A DNA stretch of 37,497 bases. Source: Pigoraptor vietnamica. Its lineage: Eukaryota; Opisthokonta; Filasterea. Every line of letters starts with the position of its first letter. Positions within the stretch are counted from its first letter, which is position 1. Made by a program: the position numbers and the translations under genes. The notes under the pieces were generated by a model that saw nothing but the letters and a program-made list of their open reading frames with translations, was not told the origin of the DNA and made no database searches. The stretch covers positions 1 to 37,497 of the forward strand of contig CALSCQ010000763.1 of assembly GCA_943704525.1 (NCBI GenBank), in the 5' to 3' direction. This document shows, in pieces, positions 21,629 through 31,788 of the stretch.

Positions 21629-24273
21629 ACCACACACACACACTCACACACACACCGTTGCTAACGTGAGCCTCTGCGCAGCAACCCCGTGTGGGAGGAG
21701 GTGCTGATTGTGCAGGTGCCGGAAGACGCGGTGGCGCGCGGCGAGGGCATTCGGCTGACCGTTGCGGACAACGTCAGCAAACGGTGTCTGTCGCGGTTCG
21801 ACCTCCCCGTGGGCAGCCTCACGCCCTATCATCAGTATCCGCATGCATTGGAGGATTTGTTGCGGGTCCTCAACGCCGTCTCGCGCATGTGTGTAACCTA
21901 CTGCCTGCTGCGCTTTCCCTCTGCTTCTACGCTGTTGCCTTGACCGCCGTGCGCAGATACAATCTCGATCTCGTGGCGCAGGATAACCCCTCGGCCCCGC
22001 GCCTCCACCTCACCGTGGTGTCGCGCACGGCCGTGACCTACCCCGAGGTGAAGGTCACGTGCGAGCTGCTTCTGCGCGGGTTTGTGCGCATGCTTGCATC
22101 GCACCTTCGGATGGTCGCCGCCATCAAGATTGTGGCCGACGGAGCCGATTACAAGCAGCGCGTGAACCTCGCGTGGCAGCACCCGGACAAGGCACGTCAC
22201 TGCATGGGACCCTGCATCCTGTGCCTGTTGCGGCTCTTGTGTGTCTGTGCGTGTGCGTGTCTGTGGTTGTACGTGCGTGCGTGCGTGCGTGTGTGCGAGT
22301 ATGTGTCTCTGCATGCCTGTGTCCGTGTGTCCGTGTGTCTGTATGCGGGCTTGCGTGTGCTCACTCTCTCTTTTCCTGTCGCGCAGTACTACCTGCCCCG
22401 CGTGCCTGTGATCCAGCTCGTGCAGATGCAGCCGGACCACTCCTGCTTTGACGTCGCCAATTTTCGCAACCGAGGGGACTTGACGAGCACGCAGATTACG
22501 CTCGCCGTGCCGTCGACGAACCAGCCGCAGTGGAATCACGTGTTCTCGTTCACGGAGGACGAGGTGCGTCCGTGCTTGACAGCCTGTCGCAATTGCGTGT
22601 GCGCGCCTTCCGTGCTTGTCGCTTGCTCACGTGATTCGCTTGCAGTCGGTCCTATTTGCCGACCGCGCGTGCCTCGTAATCGAGTACTACACGGTGCCTG
22701 TGGGCGACAAGGCCGGCGACGGCGACACGGCGCAGCGCACTTTTGCCGGCTATTCTGTGCTGCCCATGGGCGAGGCGCGCAGGCAGGAGCTCGCCTCAAG
22801 CGTCGTGAGCATGGAGGTGGCCGCCATTTTCGGGCCCGAGTCGTCGCCGGATGCCGACGCGTCGATCGTTGCGATTGACCTCAAGCTGTGGTCGGGGCGG
22901 GTGGGTTGGACTTGGGCGGCGTCAAAGTGGTGCGCCACTGCGATGTGTCTCTGAGGCGCTCATCCTTTCGCTCCCCGCAGTCTGATGCTGGCGGACAGCC
23001 CCAGCGGACGTCGTCGAAGCTCTCGCACAGGCAGAAGAAGCAGCTGTCTGTCGACATTCGGCGCGCGTCGCAGGATACGGTGTGTGCACTGCTCTTTCGG
23101 CCAATTCGCGTGCCATGTGCGCATCCATGCAACGAGCTTGGTATTTATTGTTCTCGTTGGGTGGTGATGCAGGATGGCGACCGCGTGCTGCGTCGCACCA
23201 CGACGGGCGAAGAGGCGCGGCGGGACGTGGCGTCGACCGCCCCGGTGGTGGCGGGCAACGGCCGCCCGCACATGCCCAATGGCAGCATGACGGCGGGCGT
23301 CGTGCCGAATGGGCGAGCGCTCGGCGGCCTCGGTTCGCCCACCGCGCGAAATGGCGCGGATGGCGAGTCGATGAATGGACTGACGTCGCCGACGGGGCGC
23401 AACGGGGGCAAGGCGCTGTCACCGCCGTCGTACCCTGGCACGGACGCGCTGCCGCCGCTCGATGCGATGGGAAGCCTGCTGCCGCGCCCCTCCCCGCGCG
23501 GGCACCCGGGCGTGCCGTGGAACGCGAACAGTTCGCAGCGGGACGCGGACGAAATCCTCGGCGCCATTCTCAGTCCGCCCGCGAACGGCCCGATGAACGG
23601 CTTGCCTGAGGCCGATGGTCCCGTGGACGAGCGCGTGGCGGTGCTCTTGCGCGACGTGGACAGCAAGCAGCGCCTCATCAACCGCTTGCTTCGCGAAGTC
23701 GACGAGCGGACGGAGGCCGTGCGCCGCGTGGGGCAGGACGTGCTGCAGCTGCGCGAACAGAACGCCATGCTCGAGGCGGCGAACGCGGATCTCCGGCGTG
23801 CCATGGCCGATCGCGACGCGGCGATTGTGGAGGCCGCGCACGGGACTGAGCTGGACACGCTGCCGCGGGATGAGCTCGTGCGGCGAATTGTCGCGCTGAG
23901 CGGGCGCTACCAGCAGGAGGCCCAGCGGTGCGCCGAGTACCAGCAGCGCACGCAGCAGCTGCAGAATGTGCTGATCAAGAAGAACGAGGCCGAGAAGCGC
24001 TGGATTGAGCTCGAAAAGGCGCACACGGCGCAGGCGGCGTACGTGCAGAAGCTGCAGGTGGGAGAGAGGGAGTCGTACTTGTGGTGCGCGTGGCCCTGTG
24101 TGTCGCGACTCCCCTAACCTCAACGCGCCGTTGGGTGGCTGCAGGAGTCCGTTGGCAAGTCGTCCAAGTACGAGCAGACGTGCAAGCAGCAGGAAAAGGT
24201 CATTGTGCGCCTCGAACAGATCATTGACAAGCATGTCAAGGACGCGCACAGGGGTGGGTCTCGCGTGTATGTG

Positions 24274-24305
<32 letters not shown>

Positions 24306-25398
24306 CGCGCGCGCGCGTGTGTGTGTGTGTGTGTGTGTGTGCGTGCGTGTGGTAGTGATGGTGGAGCTCTATCGGCGCCGTCCCCCCCCCCCCCACCCCC
24401 CCGGCTTTTTGTCCTTTGCTAACTGTGGGTGATGGACGCAGGCGGCACGGGCGGCGCGCCGTTCAACATTGAGATGGAGTCGCGAAAGTACCTCCAGGAG
24501 GAGAACGCGCGGCTGCGCGAGCAAATTCGCACGCAGCAGTTTGGGCCGGCGCAGGTGCGTTGCGGCAGTGATCACACGTGGCGCAGTGTTGCGGACTGGG
24601 CGCGGGTGGTGTCTGATGTGTGCGCGTGACTGATGCAGGGCGAGGACGGCAAGGGTGCGGAGGGCGCCTCTGCGGATGTGGCCAAGCTGCGACACGAGCT
24701 CGAAGCCGAGCGACAAAAGTGCGTTGTCGTCGTTGTCTGTGAGTTCTCACGCGTGTCTCACACGCTGCTGTGCACCTTGCAGGAATTCGAGGCTCCAAAG
24801 CGAGGTCGAGCTTGCGAAGGTGCGTGGCTGCGCCTGTGCGGGACACTGAAGACAGCATTCGTCGCTGACACGGCCGCTTGTGTCGTGCAGGTGTCTGCCG
24901 CCGGTCGCATGGACGACGACGAGCGCCTCATGCTTATGCTGCGCGTGGACAAGGCCGAGTCGCGCGTCGCCGCCCTGGAGAGTGAGGTGCGCCCATTGCG
25001 GCCGCAGCACAGCCTGTAACGTCCCTCCGTATCACCCCAACCGTCCCGCTTTCGCTTTGTGCCCCTGACGGCGCCTCCATGCCCGCAGATGCTCGCGAAT
25101 GCCAAGACGTACGCGAAGCAAATTTCGGACCTAAAGCTGCAGCTGTCGGAGCGGAAGGCGCAGAATCTCCGCGGCGGGGCGTCGAGTGTGTCCCTGGACG
25201 ACATACAGGTACGCACCCCCCCCCCCCAAATCATTGCATCTCTTGCTAATCCGCTGACTTCATCATGCGCGTTTGTTTGACCCCTTGCAGAACCCGCCTT
25301 CGCGTGGCCCAACGCCGACGCGGATGCAGCCGGTGCGCCATGCCACGACGGGCGCGCAGCGGAGGCCGTCGCCCCAGCTGCAGCCACTCAACCACTGA
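20209..25398 (+). CDS. Triple C2-domain and coiled-coil protein (CCDC33-like)
   Basis: Seventeen exons, 1187 aa: 20209-20845, 20930-21060, 21138-21213, 21345-21543, 21682-21888, 21957-22191, 22387-22563, 22646-22900, 22981-23079, 23173-24057, 24145-24253, 24442-24554, 24639-24718, 24783-24819, 24891-24986, 25089-25208 and 25291-25398. Three C2-like beta-sandwiches are visible. The first is in exon 1 (MELRVSVAGASFERPDNYF), the second in exons 4-6 (REVVMFVHSASNLPSRDGQ, NPVWEEVLIVQVP) and the third in exons 7-8 (VIQLVQMQ, QPQWNHVFSFTEDE). They lack most of the usual Ca2+-binding acidic residues. A Gly/Pro/Asn-rich linker follows, and a long coiled coil fills exons 10-16 (LLREVDERTEAVRRV onward). 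The order C2 then coiled coil recalls CCDC33, a testis/cilium protein. Intron 6 appears to be GC-AG (donor gcacgt). A cytoskeletal or membrane-tethering scaffold role is inferred. Confidence 0.83.
21586..21655. repeat. Poly-C (29 C) followed by (CA)n in intron 4 of the C2/coiled-coil gene
   Basis: A 29-base C run joined to a CA-rich run, directly ahead of the exon 5 acceptor. Such homopolymers are prone to slippage and to assembly length error. Confidence 0.95.
24272..24350. repeat. (TG)n/(CG)n microsatellite in intron 11 of the C2/coiled-coil gene
   Basis: A TG run interrupted by a GCGCGCGCG block near 24305-24318, followed by a C run at about 24384-24402. This alternating purine-pyrimidine stretch has Z-DNA potential. 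Confidence 0.93.
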
Positions 25399-25475
25399 TT
25401 GCGCGCATGCGTTTTGCCTATTTCCATTGCGTGTCGCTGCGTTTATGAATTACAGCGCCCGGTGTGCCACAGTGC

Positions 25476-28090
25476 TCAGAGCAACATGGTCACGGGGTTC
25501 TCGATGTAGCCCTTGAAGGCCTGCAGCCACTGCGCGCCCACGGCCCCGTCCACGACGCGGTGGTCGCAGCTGAGCGTGAAGCTGGCGACCGTCGCCACGC
25601 CCATGCCGTTGGGCTGCGAGTCGTCCGGCACCACGCGCTTCTCGCCGGCACCCACTGCGAGGATGCACGACTGCGGGGGGTTGATGATGGCCGCAAACTG
25701 CTTGATGCCGAACATGCCGAGGTTCGAAATGGTGAAGGTGCCGCCCTGAGAAAGTTTGTGGGGATCCGCGCGTCAGACAGGCAGCAATTGCGAGTGGCAC
25801 GAGTGTGGCAGGCACGCTTTCAACAGTGACAGTCGCACATACACGCTCCGACTGTGCGCAGGCACGCTTTCAACAGTGACAGTCGCACATACACGCTCCG
25901 ACTGTGCGCAATGCCTGCTCCCCGTGTGGAGAGGGACGTTACCTGGAACTCGTGCGGCTTGAGCTTGTTGGCCTTTGCGCGCTCGGCCATCTCCTTGACC
26001 GCCGCGGAAATGTCAGCGAGCCCTCGCTTGTCCGCGTTGCGCACAATGGGCGTGATGAGGCCGCTATCGGTGCTCACGGCGACGCTGATGTCCACCGTGT
26101 TGTACCTGCGTAGGAAGCGATGGACATCATTAGTGCGGGCACTAGAGCACCGGGACGCACAGCCACCGGCACCCACTGGCGGATGGCGGTGTCCGTCCAA
26201 GACGAGTTGACGGCGGGCACGCGGAGCAAGGCCTTGGCCGACGCCTTGACGATGAGGTCGTTGACGCTCAGCTTGACGTCAGAAGACGCGTTCAGCTCCT
26301 GCCGCAGCCTGCGCGACACACGCCGTATCAAACAGCAGCACAAGCGCACACGCCGGAAACTCCCATACACTCCCTGTGCGACACAGTCAGCAGCGACGAC
26401 TGCGTAACTGATGGCTGAGGCACTGCCGCACAGACACGCACTTGAGCAGATTGTCCAGCTTGGCGTCGACGGTGAGATAGTAGTGCGGAATGTCGCGCTT
26501 CGCCTGGAGCAGCCGCGCGGCCGTGATCTGCGCACGTGCCACTCAGCTACTGCAACAAGCAGCAACACCACCCTACACACTGCAGCGCCCGCGCCGAGAC
26601 AGGTCACCGCGGCACGCACCTTGCGGACGTTCGAATGGGGAATTTCCGTGTAGTCGCCGCCAGCGGCAGCAGGTGCCGCCGCCGCCGGAGCTGCGGGCGC
26701 TGCAGGCCCTACGATCATACGTAGCAGTGAATACCACACACGTCCTTATTGCCGTTCCTCCATACCCCTTCTTCCCACACCCATCCCTTTGCCCCCCTCT
26801 CCACTCGAACGCTCGCTTCGACACGCCCATTCACACCCGGATGCACATCGAATTGCCACCTGCCCACCGACGTCGAACAACAACAACACACGTTGTGTGT
26901 CCATGCACACACACAAATTCGCACTCGAAGCCAAACCTCGCGCACCTTTGGCGGCCGCGGCCTCCACATCCGCCTTGACAATGCGCTGCCCGGACGCAGA
27001 AACATCCGCGAGGGAAATGCCCTTCTCCGCCGCGAGGCGCTTCGCCAACGGGCTCGCAAACACGCGCGAGCCCTGCTGCGCCTGCGACTGCTGCGGCTGC
27101 GGTGCCTGCGTCTGCTGGGGCTGTGCCTGGGGCTGTGCTTGGGGTTGCGCCTGGGCCGGAGCGGGCGCTTGCTGCGGCTGCGCGGCGGGCTTCGCGGCCC
27201 CCTCCGCCGGCGAGTAGTCCTTGAATTTGGCGACGTCGTCCTTGTTGGGCACAATAATGCACACGGGCTGCGAATGCGCCGGTGACGTCAGCCCAGGGTG
27301 CAGCGGCACACTCAAGGCATTCGTGCAAGCGGCCATTTCGTCGAGTCGTTACAATCGCTCGTTCACACGCACGAGATACCCCCACGCCCAGTGACCACCA
27401 GCCAACAGGCACACAGCGCACTATAGCACAGACAGCGCGCACGCTGATGATCACATCCTCCAGCATGCGCCCAGCCGCACTCCGACACCCCCACGCACCT
27501 TGCCGACGACGACGTCCTTGGTGCCCTCTGGGACGAATATCCGCGCGAGGAAGCCGTCCTCGACGCTCTCAAAGTCCATCACGGCCTTGTCCGTCTCAAT
27601 CTCCGCCAGCGTCTCGCCCACGGCCACGGCGTCGCCCTCCTTCTTCGCCCAGCGCACGAGGTTGCCCTGTGTCATGGTCGGGGAGAGCGCCGGCATCACA
27701 ATCTGATAGTGCTTGGGGAGCGCACCTGCGGCGAGGGCCGAGCGACTGTCAGGCTGATTGGACACATAGAAGCGCCAGAGCTCCTCTTCACGCACTCGGC
27801 GCGACGAACAGAGGGCCCACTCACCCGCAGAATACGCACGGAAGATGGGCGCTGTGATCCTGCGACAAGCACACAAAGTCGCGTCAGTGCGCCTCCCTCA
27901 CAGCCACGTCCAAACAGTCGCAGTCTCACCTCGCGCGCAGCACCGGCGCGGCATTCACCGCTGTGGGCAACACGGCCACGTGCGTGGCGGCTGTCTGCAG
28001 CGGGCGTGTGCAGCGCCGTGTGGCGGTGGCCATGGCAGGGCGCGCGGCCCTTGCCACCGCGGCAAGGCGGGGGCGCGCAACCGAAAGCAT
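25476..28090 (-). CDS. DLAT: Pyruvate dehydrogenase E2, dihydrolipoamide acetyltransferase
   Basis: E2 core of the mitochondrial pyruvate dehydrogenase complex; it transfers acetyl from lipoyl-lysine to CoA. Nine exons: 27930-28090, 27825-27859, 27499-27725, 26946-27267, 26620-26708, 26442-26527, 26177-26308, 25943-26105 and 25476-25745, giving 494 aa. I chose the ATG at 28090 because it begins an Arg/Ala-rich mitochondrial presequence ([20 protein letters not shown]). An internal ATG at 28033 is possible. There is a single lipoyl domain (~68-155) with the lipoylated K112 in [11 protein letters not shown] Gln/Pro/Ala linker and a peripheral subunit-binding domain (~208-244, [13 protein letters not shown]) follow, then an Ala/Pro linker and the catalytic domain with DHRVVDG near the end (H467, D471). 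Animal E2 usually has two lipoyl domains, many protists one. It lies tail to tail with the C2/coiled-coil gene, 77 bp apart. Confidence 0.96.
25811..25910. repeat. Perfect 50-bp tandem duplication in a DLAT intron
   Basis: Bases 25811-25860 and 25861-25910 are identical copies. The perfect identity points to a recent duplication inside the intron between exons 8 and 9. Confidence 0.96.
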
Positions 28091-28344
28091 CCTCGGGATG
28101 GGGCCGACGGGCGACAGACGGCGGAGCTCACGCAGAGGTAAAAGGTAAAGTACGGGTATCTTCGTCGCTGTTTGCGAATATCTCGACGCGCCACTCGCAC
28201 TTGTAGCGACTGCGGGGGATTGGGGATGCAAACACGCGCACGCAAGGGGTGGGTGTTTCGCCCCGCACAGCTGATTGGCTGGCAATCCATCTGGCTCAGG
28301 GCAACTGACGGACGCACATCAACAGTCAATTCATTGCGGCTTAT

Positions 28345-29847
28345 TCACCAGTGCCTGCGCGCACCGGCGACGGAGAGGTCCACGCTCGCCGTCCCCGAGG
28401 ACACTGACACGTCGTCGTAGCCGACAAGCGCGCCAAACACAGACGAATCCACAGACTCGGTGGACGGAGACCACCTGCCCGGCGCACTTCGGGGCCACGG
28501 GGGTGCCGGCGGCGCCTTCGCCTCCACTTGCGTTGGTACGAATGCCGGGCGCACGGCCACAGCCTGCACAAAGGCAGCTTTGCTTGCCTCGCGCTTGATG
28601 ATCTCTCCGATGGAGCGGCAGCGCTCGCAGTCGCCCACTGTCGCCTCGCACGTCGTGTCTGCCGAGGGGCGCGTTGCGTCGGACCGGTGCGCGAGGACAG
28701 CCTTGATTTCGCTCAGCGATGCCTCCAGCCGCTCGAGACGCTCAGAGAGCTCGCTGCCAAGCGCGCATGATGAGCACAAATGAACGGAAGCTGACGTGCG
28801 GTTACAACAACAAACACACCTAGTGTCCTTCGTCGCGCGGTCATCCACTCGACTGTCAGAGTGCGCAGCCATTCGCACAGCAGGCTCCGAAACAGGGCGA
28901 CCCTCCGTGCCGTCCCCGCGCCCCCCCTCGCCAAGCATTGCCTTCAGCTGCGATGCGTAGGCGACCGATCTCCCAAGGGCGCTGTCTGCAGGAGGGGGCG
29001 GCGCTTGCGGGCGGTCCCGCCGTGCGCTGCCATCCGAATGCTCCGCGGGCTCACTCGGGCCCACCGGTGCGCGTGCCAGCGCCTCCGCCACGGCCCTCTC
29101 GATGGCCGGCAGGAGCGTGCGCGATATAAGCTCAGACACCTCGAGAGAATCGTCAGCGCCGTCTGCGCCTGCCGTGGTCCCCGGCGCCGCAAGAGTTCCC
29201 GAGCGATACTGCTGCATGGCCAGCAGCATGTTCTTCAGAATTTCAACGGGCCCTTCGCGCGGCCGGGACGGTGGTGCCGGAACGGACGCCTGTGCATTCC
29301 TCGCCGCGCGCAGCCCATCCCGCGCTTCGATCGCCGCGAGTCCCTCGGTGTACTCGCGCACGGCCTCCGCGGCGGCGCGCGCGCGTCCCTGAGCCGCGCG
29401 GGATGTGACGCGGCGGTGATGTGGCGAGAGGGAAGCATCCTCTTCAAGCGTCCTCCAGGGCGCTCCTGTGCCACCCATGCCAGCGTATAGTGCCTCTGTG
29501 CCTGAGCCTGAATCCCTCCGCCACGATCGCACCAGGCCCTCGGTCGCGACCGACGCCACGTCCGAGTCTCCCCAACCTTCGACAACAAGCGCATCTGTCA
29601 CGAGCGACCGCCCATCGTCCCAATCTCCGATAGCTGCATCGACGCCAATGTCGCGTGTGCGATGGACGTGTGCTGCGCGAGGGGGACTCCGGAATGGCGC
29701 CTGTGGACTGCGGCGGGGGCGTGTGTGCCGGCCGTGCCTCGCGAGGTACTCGTCAAGCGCCTCCGACGCCGTCCCGCGCGAGACCACGGACGCGTCCGAG
29801 TCCGCAAGCGAGGGCGGCGCGCGCGGGTGCGGGTGAGACGCCGGCAT
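28345..29847 (-). CDS. Unrecognised low-complexity protein with a short coiled coil
   Basis: An open frame of 500 aa from the ATG at 29847. A likely 66-bp in-frame intron at 28754-28819 (GTGTGT...GGCAG) would give exons 28820-29847 and 28345-28753, 478 aa. Removing it deletes a Cys-rich piece (CVCCCN...CSSC) and joins the frame directly to a coiled coil (ELSERLERLEASLSEIKAVL). The rest is Arg/Ser/Ala/Pro-rich and probably disordered. It has an Ala-rich helix (AAAEAVREYTEGLAAIEARDG), a LISRTLLPAIERAVAEALA helix, and a Ser/Val-rich end. I recognise no family. GC-rich DNA can hold long chance frames, but its length, its base composition and its fit between neighbouring genes favour a real gene. 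It is divergent from SERF. Confidence 0.68.
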   Translation of the reverse strand: MPASHPHPRAPPSLADSDASVVSRGTASEALDEYLARHGRHTRPRRSPQAPFRSPPRAAHVHRTRDIGVDAAIGDWDDGRSLVTDALVVEGWGDSDVASVATEGLVRSWRRDSGSGTEALYAGMGGTGAPWRTLEEDASLSPHHRRVTSRAAQGRARAAAEAVREYTEGLAAIEARDGLRAARNAQASVPAPPSRPREGPVEILKNMLLAMQQYRSGTLAAPGTTAGADGADDSLEVSELISRTLLPAIERAVAEALARAPVGPSEPAEHSDGSARRDRPQAPPPPADSALGRSVAYASQLKAMLGEGGRGDGTEGRPVSEPAVRMAAHSDSRVDDRATKDTRCVCCCNRTSASVHLCSSCALGSELSERLERLEASLSEIKAVLAHRSDATRPSADTTCEATVGDCERCRSIGEIIKREASKAAFVQAVAVRPAFVPTQVEAKAPPAPPWPRSAPGRWSPSTESVDSSVFGALVGYDDVSVSSGTASVDLSVAGARRHW

Positions 29848-30112
29848 GGCCGTACGCTGCCGAATGCAGCTGTGTTTTCATTACCATCGGCACAATTATG
29901 ACCCGCCTGGCGGATGTCCGCAAGTGGCGTGACCTCCGCCCCCTGTCGTTTCTGATGGCGGTCACTCCCCGCGCAGGACACCCCAAACCACCGTCAAAAG
30001 CCCTTTGCCTCTCACTTGGAGCGGAGCAAGTGCAAGTGCGACCACACCACAGCAAGCCACAGAGCGAAACCCTGTTGGAAGAGCGCCGCGGCGCAGTCGG
30101 AGGAGGAGGAAA
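29848..30112. promoter_or_regulatory. Short divergent promoter region, coiled-coil protein / SERF
   Basis: A 265-bp region between two opposite start codons. I see no distinct motif. Confidence 0.55.
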
Positions 30113-30592
30113 ATGACCCGTGGGTAGCCTTTCTTTTTTTCGCTTTTTTTTGCTTTAGGTGGGCCATTGCATTTCTCTGAGCGAATTGTGTGCAGGCGGC
30201 AACCAGCGTGACCTCGCCCGCGAGAAGACGCTCAAGAAGCAGCTGGACGCAAAGAAGCACTCGTCGGCCGCTGACAAGGAGGGCAACAAGGGCCTCACAC
30301 TCGAGCAGCGCAAGGCCCGGTGAGTGCGCACGTGACCTCGCCCTCTCTCTAATGGAGACGCTCTTTTTGTGCGTCCATTTTGTCTCCGTCTGCGCGTGTT
30401 GGGCCTGCTCATCACTGCCCTTTCGCCTCCTCACTGTCGTGTTGCCGTCGGCAAATGTATTGCAGCTCCCTCGTTATGTGCATTGAAACGTTGCGGGCCA
30501 TTTCTGACCTCGTAATTTTCTATGGCGACAGTGACGCGGAAATTATGCGGCAAAAACAACTGAAGAAGGCCGCCGAAGGCGAGGGAAAGTGA
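30113..30592 (+). CDS. SERF2: SERF (small EDRK-rich factor, 4F5 family)
   Basis: Three coding exons, 30113-30119, 30196-30319 and 30532-30592, give 63 aa. The first coding exon is only 7 bases, so the intron falls in the third codon. Splicing yields MTRGNQRDLAREKTLKKQ, almost the same as the animal SERF start, then LTLEQRKARDAEIMRQKQ and a Lys/Glu tail. SERF proteins are small, highly charged and disordered; in animals and yeast they bind nucleic acid and promote amyloid formation of other proteins. The symbol is given for the family; SERF1 and SERF2 cannot be told apart here. The short exon would be missed by most gene finders. Confidence 0.9.
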
Positions 30593-30799
30593 GGCACTGC
30601 ACGGCGCGCGGACCCGGTGTTTTGGAGACAGCGGCGATGGCCGACGCATTTGAGGCTTTCTTTTTTTTTCGCTGCCGTTGTCTTTTGTTGCGTCGGTGGT
30701 TGGCACTCCCGACTGCCGTGCGGACTTTCTTTTTTGTTTTAATACATCCTTTCTTGTTTTAATGCACGCAAAACGAGCCAGACGACGCGCTGTACACCC

Positions 30800-31385
30800 T
30801 CACACGTACGAGAGGCCGCTCTTTTGGCGGCCGTGGAATTCGGACGTCTCAATCTTGACAATTTTTTCCGGCCGTCCCACCCATCCTATTTCCTGGCTCG
30901 TCGCGCGCGGATATTCGCCCACAACGCCAGTCGCCGAAGTCTCATGCTCGGGTTTCTACGCACAGCGGTCCGCATGAGTGACACAAGTGACATGCTAATT
31001 GCAGTGAAACCCCAGAAAAGCTCTCAGTGCACACTCACGGGTGATGACGACTTGTTTTCGCCTTCACCGCGCATGTAGCCGTAGTTGTCCTGCCTGTGAC
31101 AAAAAGAGCACAATTGAGTGTGGCCGCTAGCAGGCGCAGGGTTCTCTAACGTCAGCAAAGGACCACATTCACGTACACACACCAGCGGCGGGAGAGGTCT
31201 GCCTCGAATCGCACTTGGTTCTTCCAAATGGCGTCCTGATGTACGACGTTCTGGTCGAGCGTAATCTCGCCCTGGCCGCGCTCGAGGGCCTTGGCGTAGC
31301 AGTTTGTGTGGTACGCAGACGACGATATCCGGGGAGGCGACGGCTGCGACACGCGCTTTGCGGACGCCGCGCCGCCCTTGCTCAT
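30800..31385 (-). CDS. CIMIP1: Ciliary microtubule inner protein 1 (C20orf85/LLC1 family)
   Basis: Three exons, 31183-31385, 31039-31093 and 30800-30955, give 137 aa, the same length as the human protein. The core NVVHQDAIWKNQVRFEADL followed by SRRWQDNYGYM matches the C20orf85 pattern (QDEIWK..., WPQNWGF). The last exon carries YPRATSQEIGWVG, matching the family's late IGW block. CIMIP1 lies inside the lumen of axonemal doublet microtubules. Exon 3 uses a TAG acceptor (30956-30958), and the frame closes exactly to a stop at 30800. The gene is divergent from the USP gene, sharing a 403-bp promoter with an X-box-like site. It is convergent with SERF, 207 bp away. The match is strong for such a small protein. 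Confidence 0.88.
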
Positions 31386-31473
31386 TTTCGCGTTTCACAG
31401 TCTGCGCCGAAATCGTACGAGCGAAGCGAAGAAGATTCAAGCTAAGGAAAAATATAAAGGCGACGCTTTTTTG

Positions 31474-31500
31474 TTCCACTTCATTTTGGGTGAAGTGGAA
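31474..31500. promoter_or_regulatory. Perfect inverted repeat in the divergent promoter
   Basis: Two 10-bp arms (ttccacttca / tgaagtggaa) are separated by 7 bases. This could be a dimeric factor site or a hairpin. It has no coding role. Confidence 0.6.
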
Positions 31501-31515
31501 TTTTTGTTGAGCGTC

Positions 31516-31529
31516 GGTGTCACGGCAAC
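31516..31529 (-). promoter_or_regulatory. RFX X-box-like site upstream of CIMIP1
   Basis: On the CIMIP1 strand it reads gttgccgtgacacc, with a perfect left half site and 11 of 14 matches to gttgccatggcaac. It lies about 130 bp upstream of the CIMIP1 start codon. Function is inferred. Confidence 0.42.
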
Positions 31530-31788
31530 CGGAGTTTCATCCGGGGTGAATATATCACGTGATTCGCTGGTGGCGCCAAAGCGGGCGCGCCAAAAATTGA
31601 ACGCAAGTCCGCACACAGCAGTCGCGTGCCTTCCGTTTCAGTCCATGCAAACGGGCACACAGCGCCATCGCTGTTTACCCTCACTCGAGCAACTCGAGCG
31701 CTGAGACCGCCTATACTACGCTACCCGCTGCTGTCCGTTGTGTCAGTGTGCGCGTGCTCTGCGTGTTACTGTGCGTCCATCCAGCGCA

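Larger units (their letters stand above)
31386..31788. promoter_or_regulatory. Divergent promoter region, CIMIP1 / USP37-like
   Basis: A 403-bp region, more AT-rich than the surroundings at 31430-31510. It holds a TATA-like aatataaagg at 31451-31460, a perfect 10-bp inverted repeat at 31474-31500 and an X-box-like site at 31516-31529. Confidence 0.6.

Noticed and set aside
22888-24396. Long antisense and alternate frames over the C2/coiled-coil gene
   Set aside because: They overlap exon 10, whose own frame has a coiled coil and splices cleanly to its neighbours.
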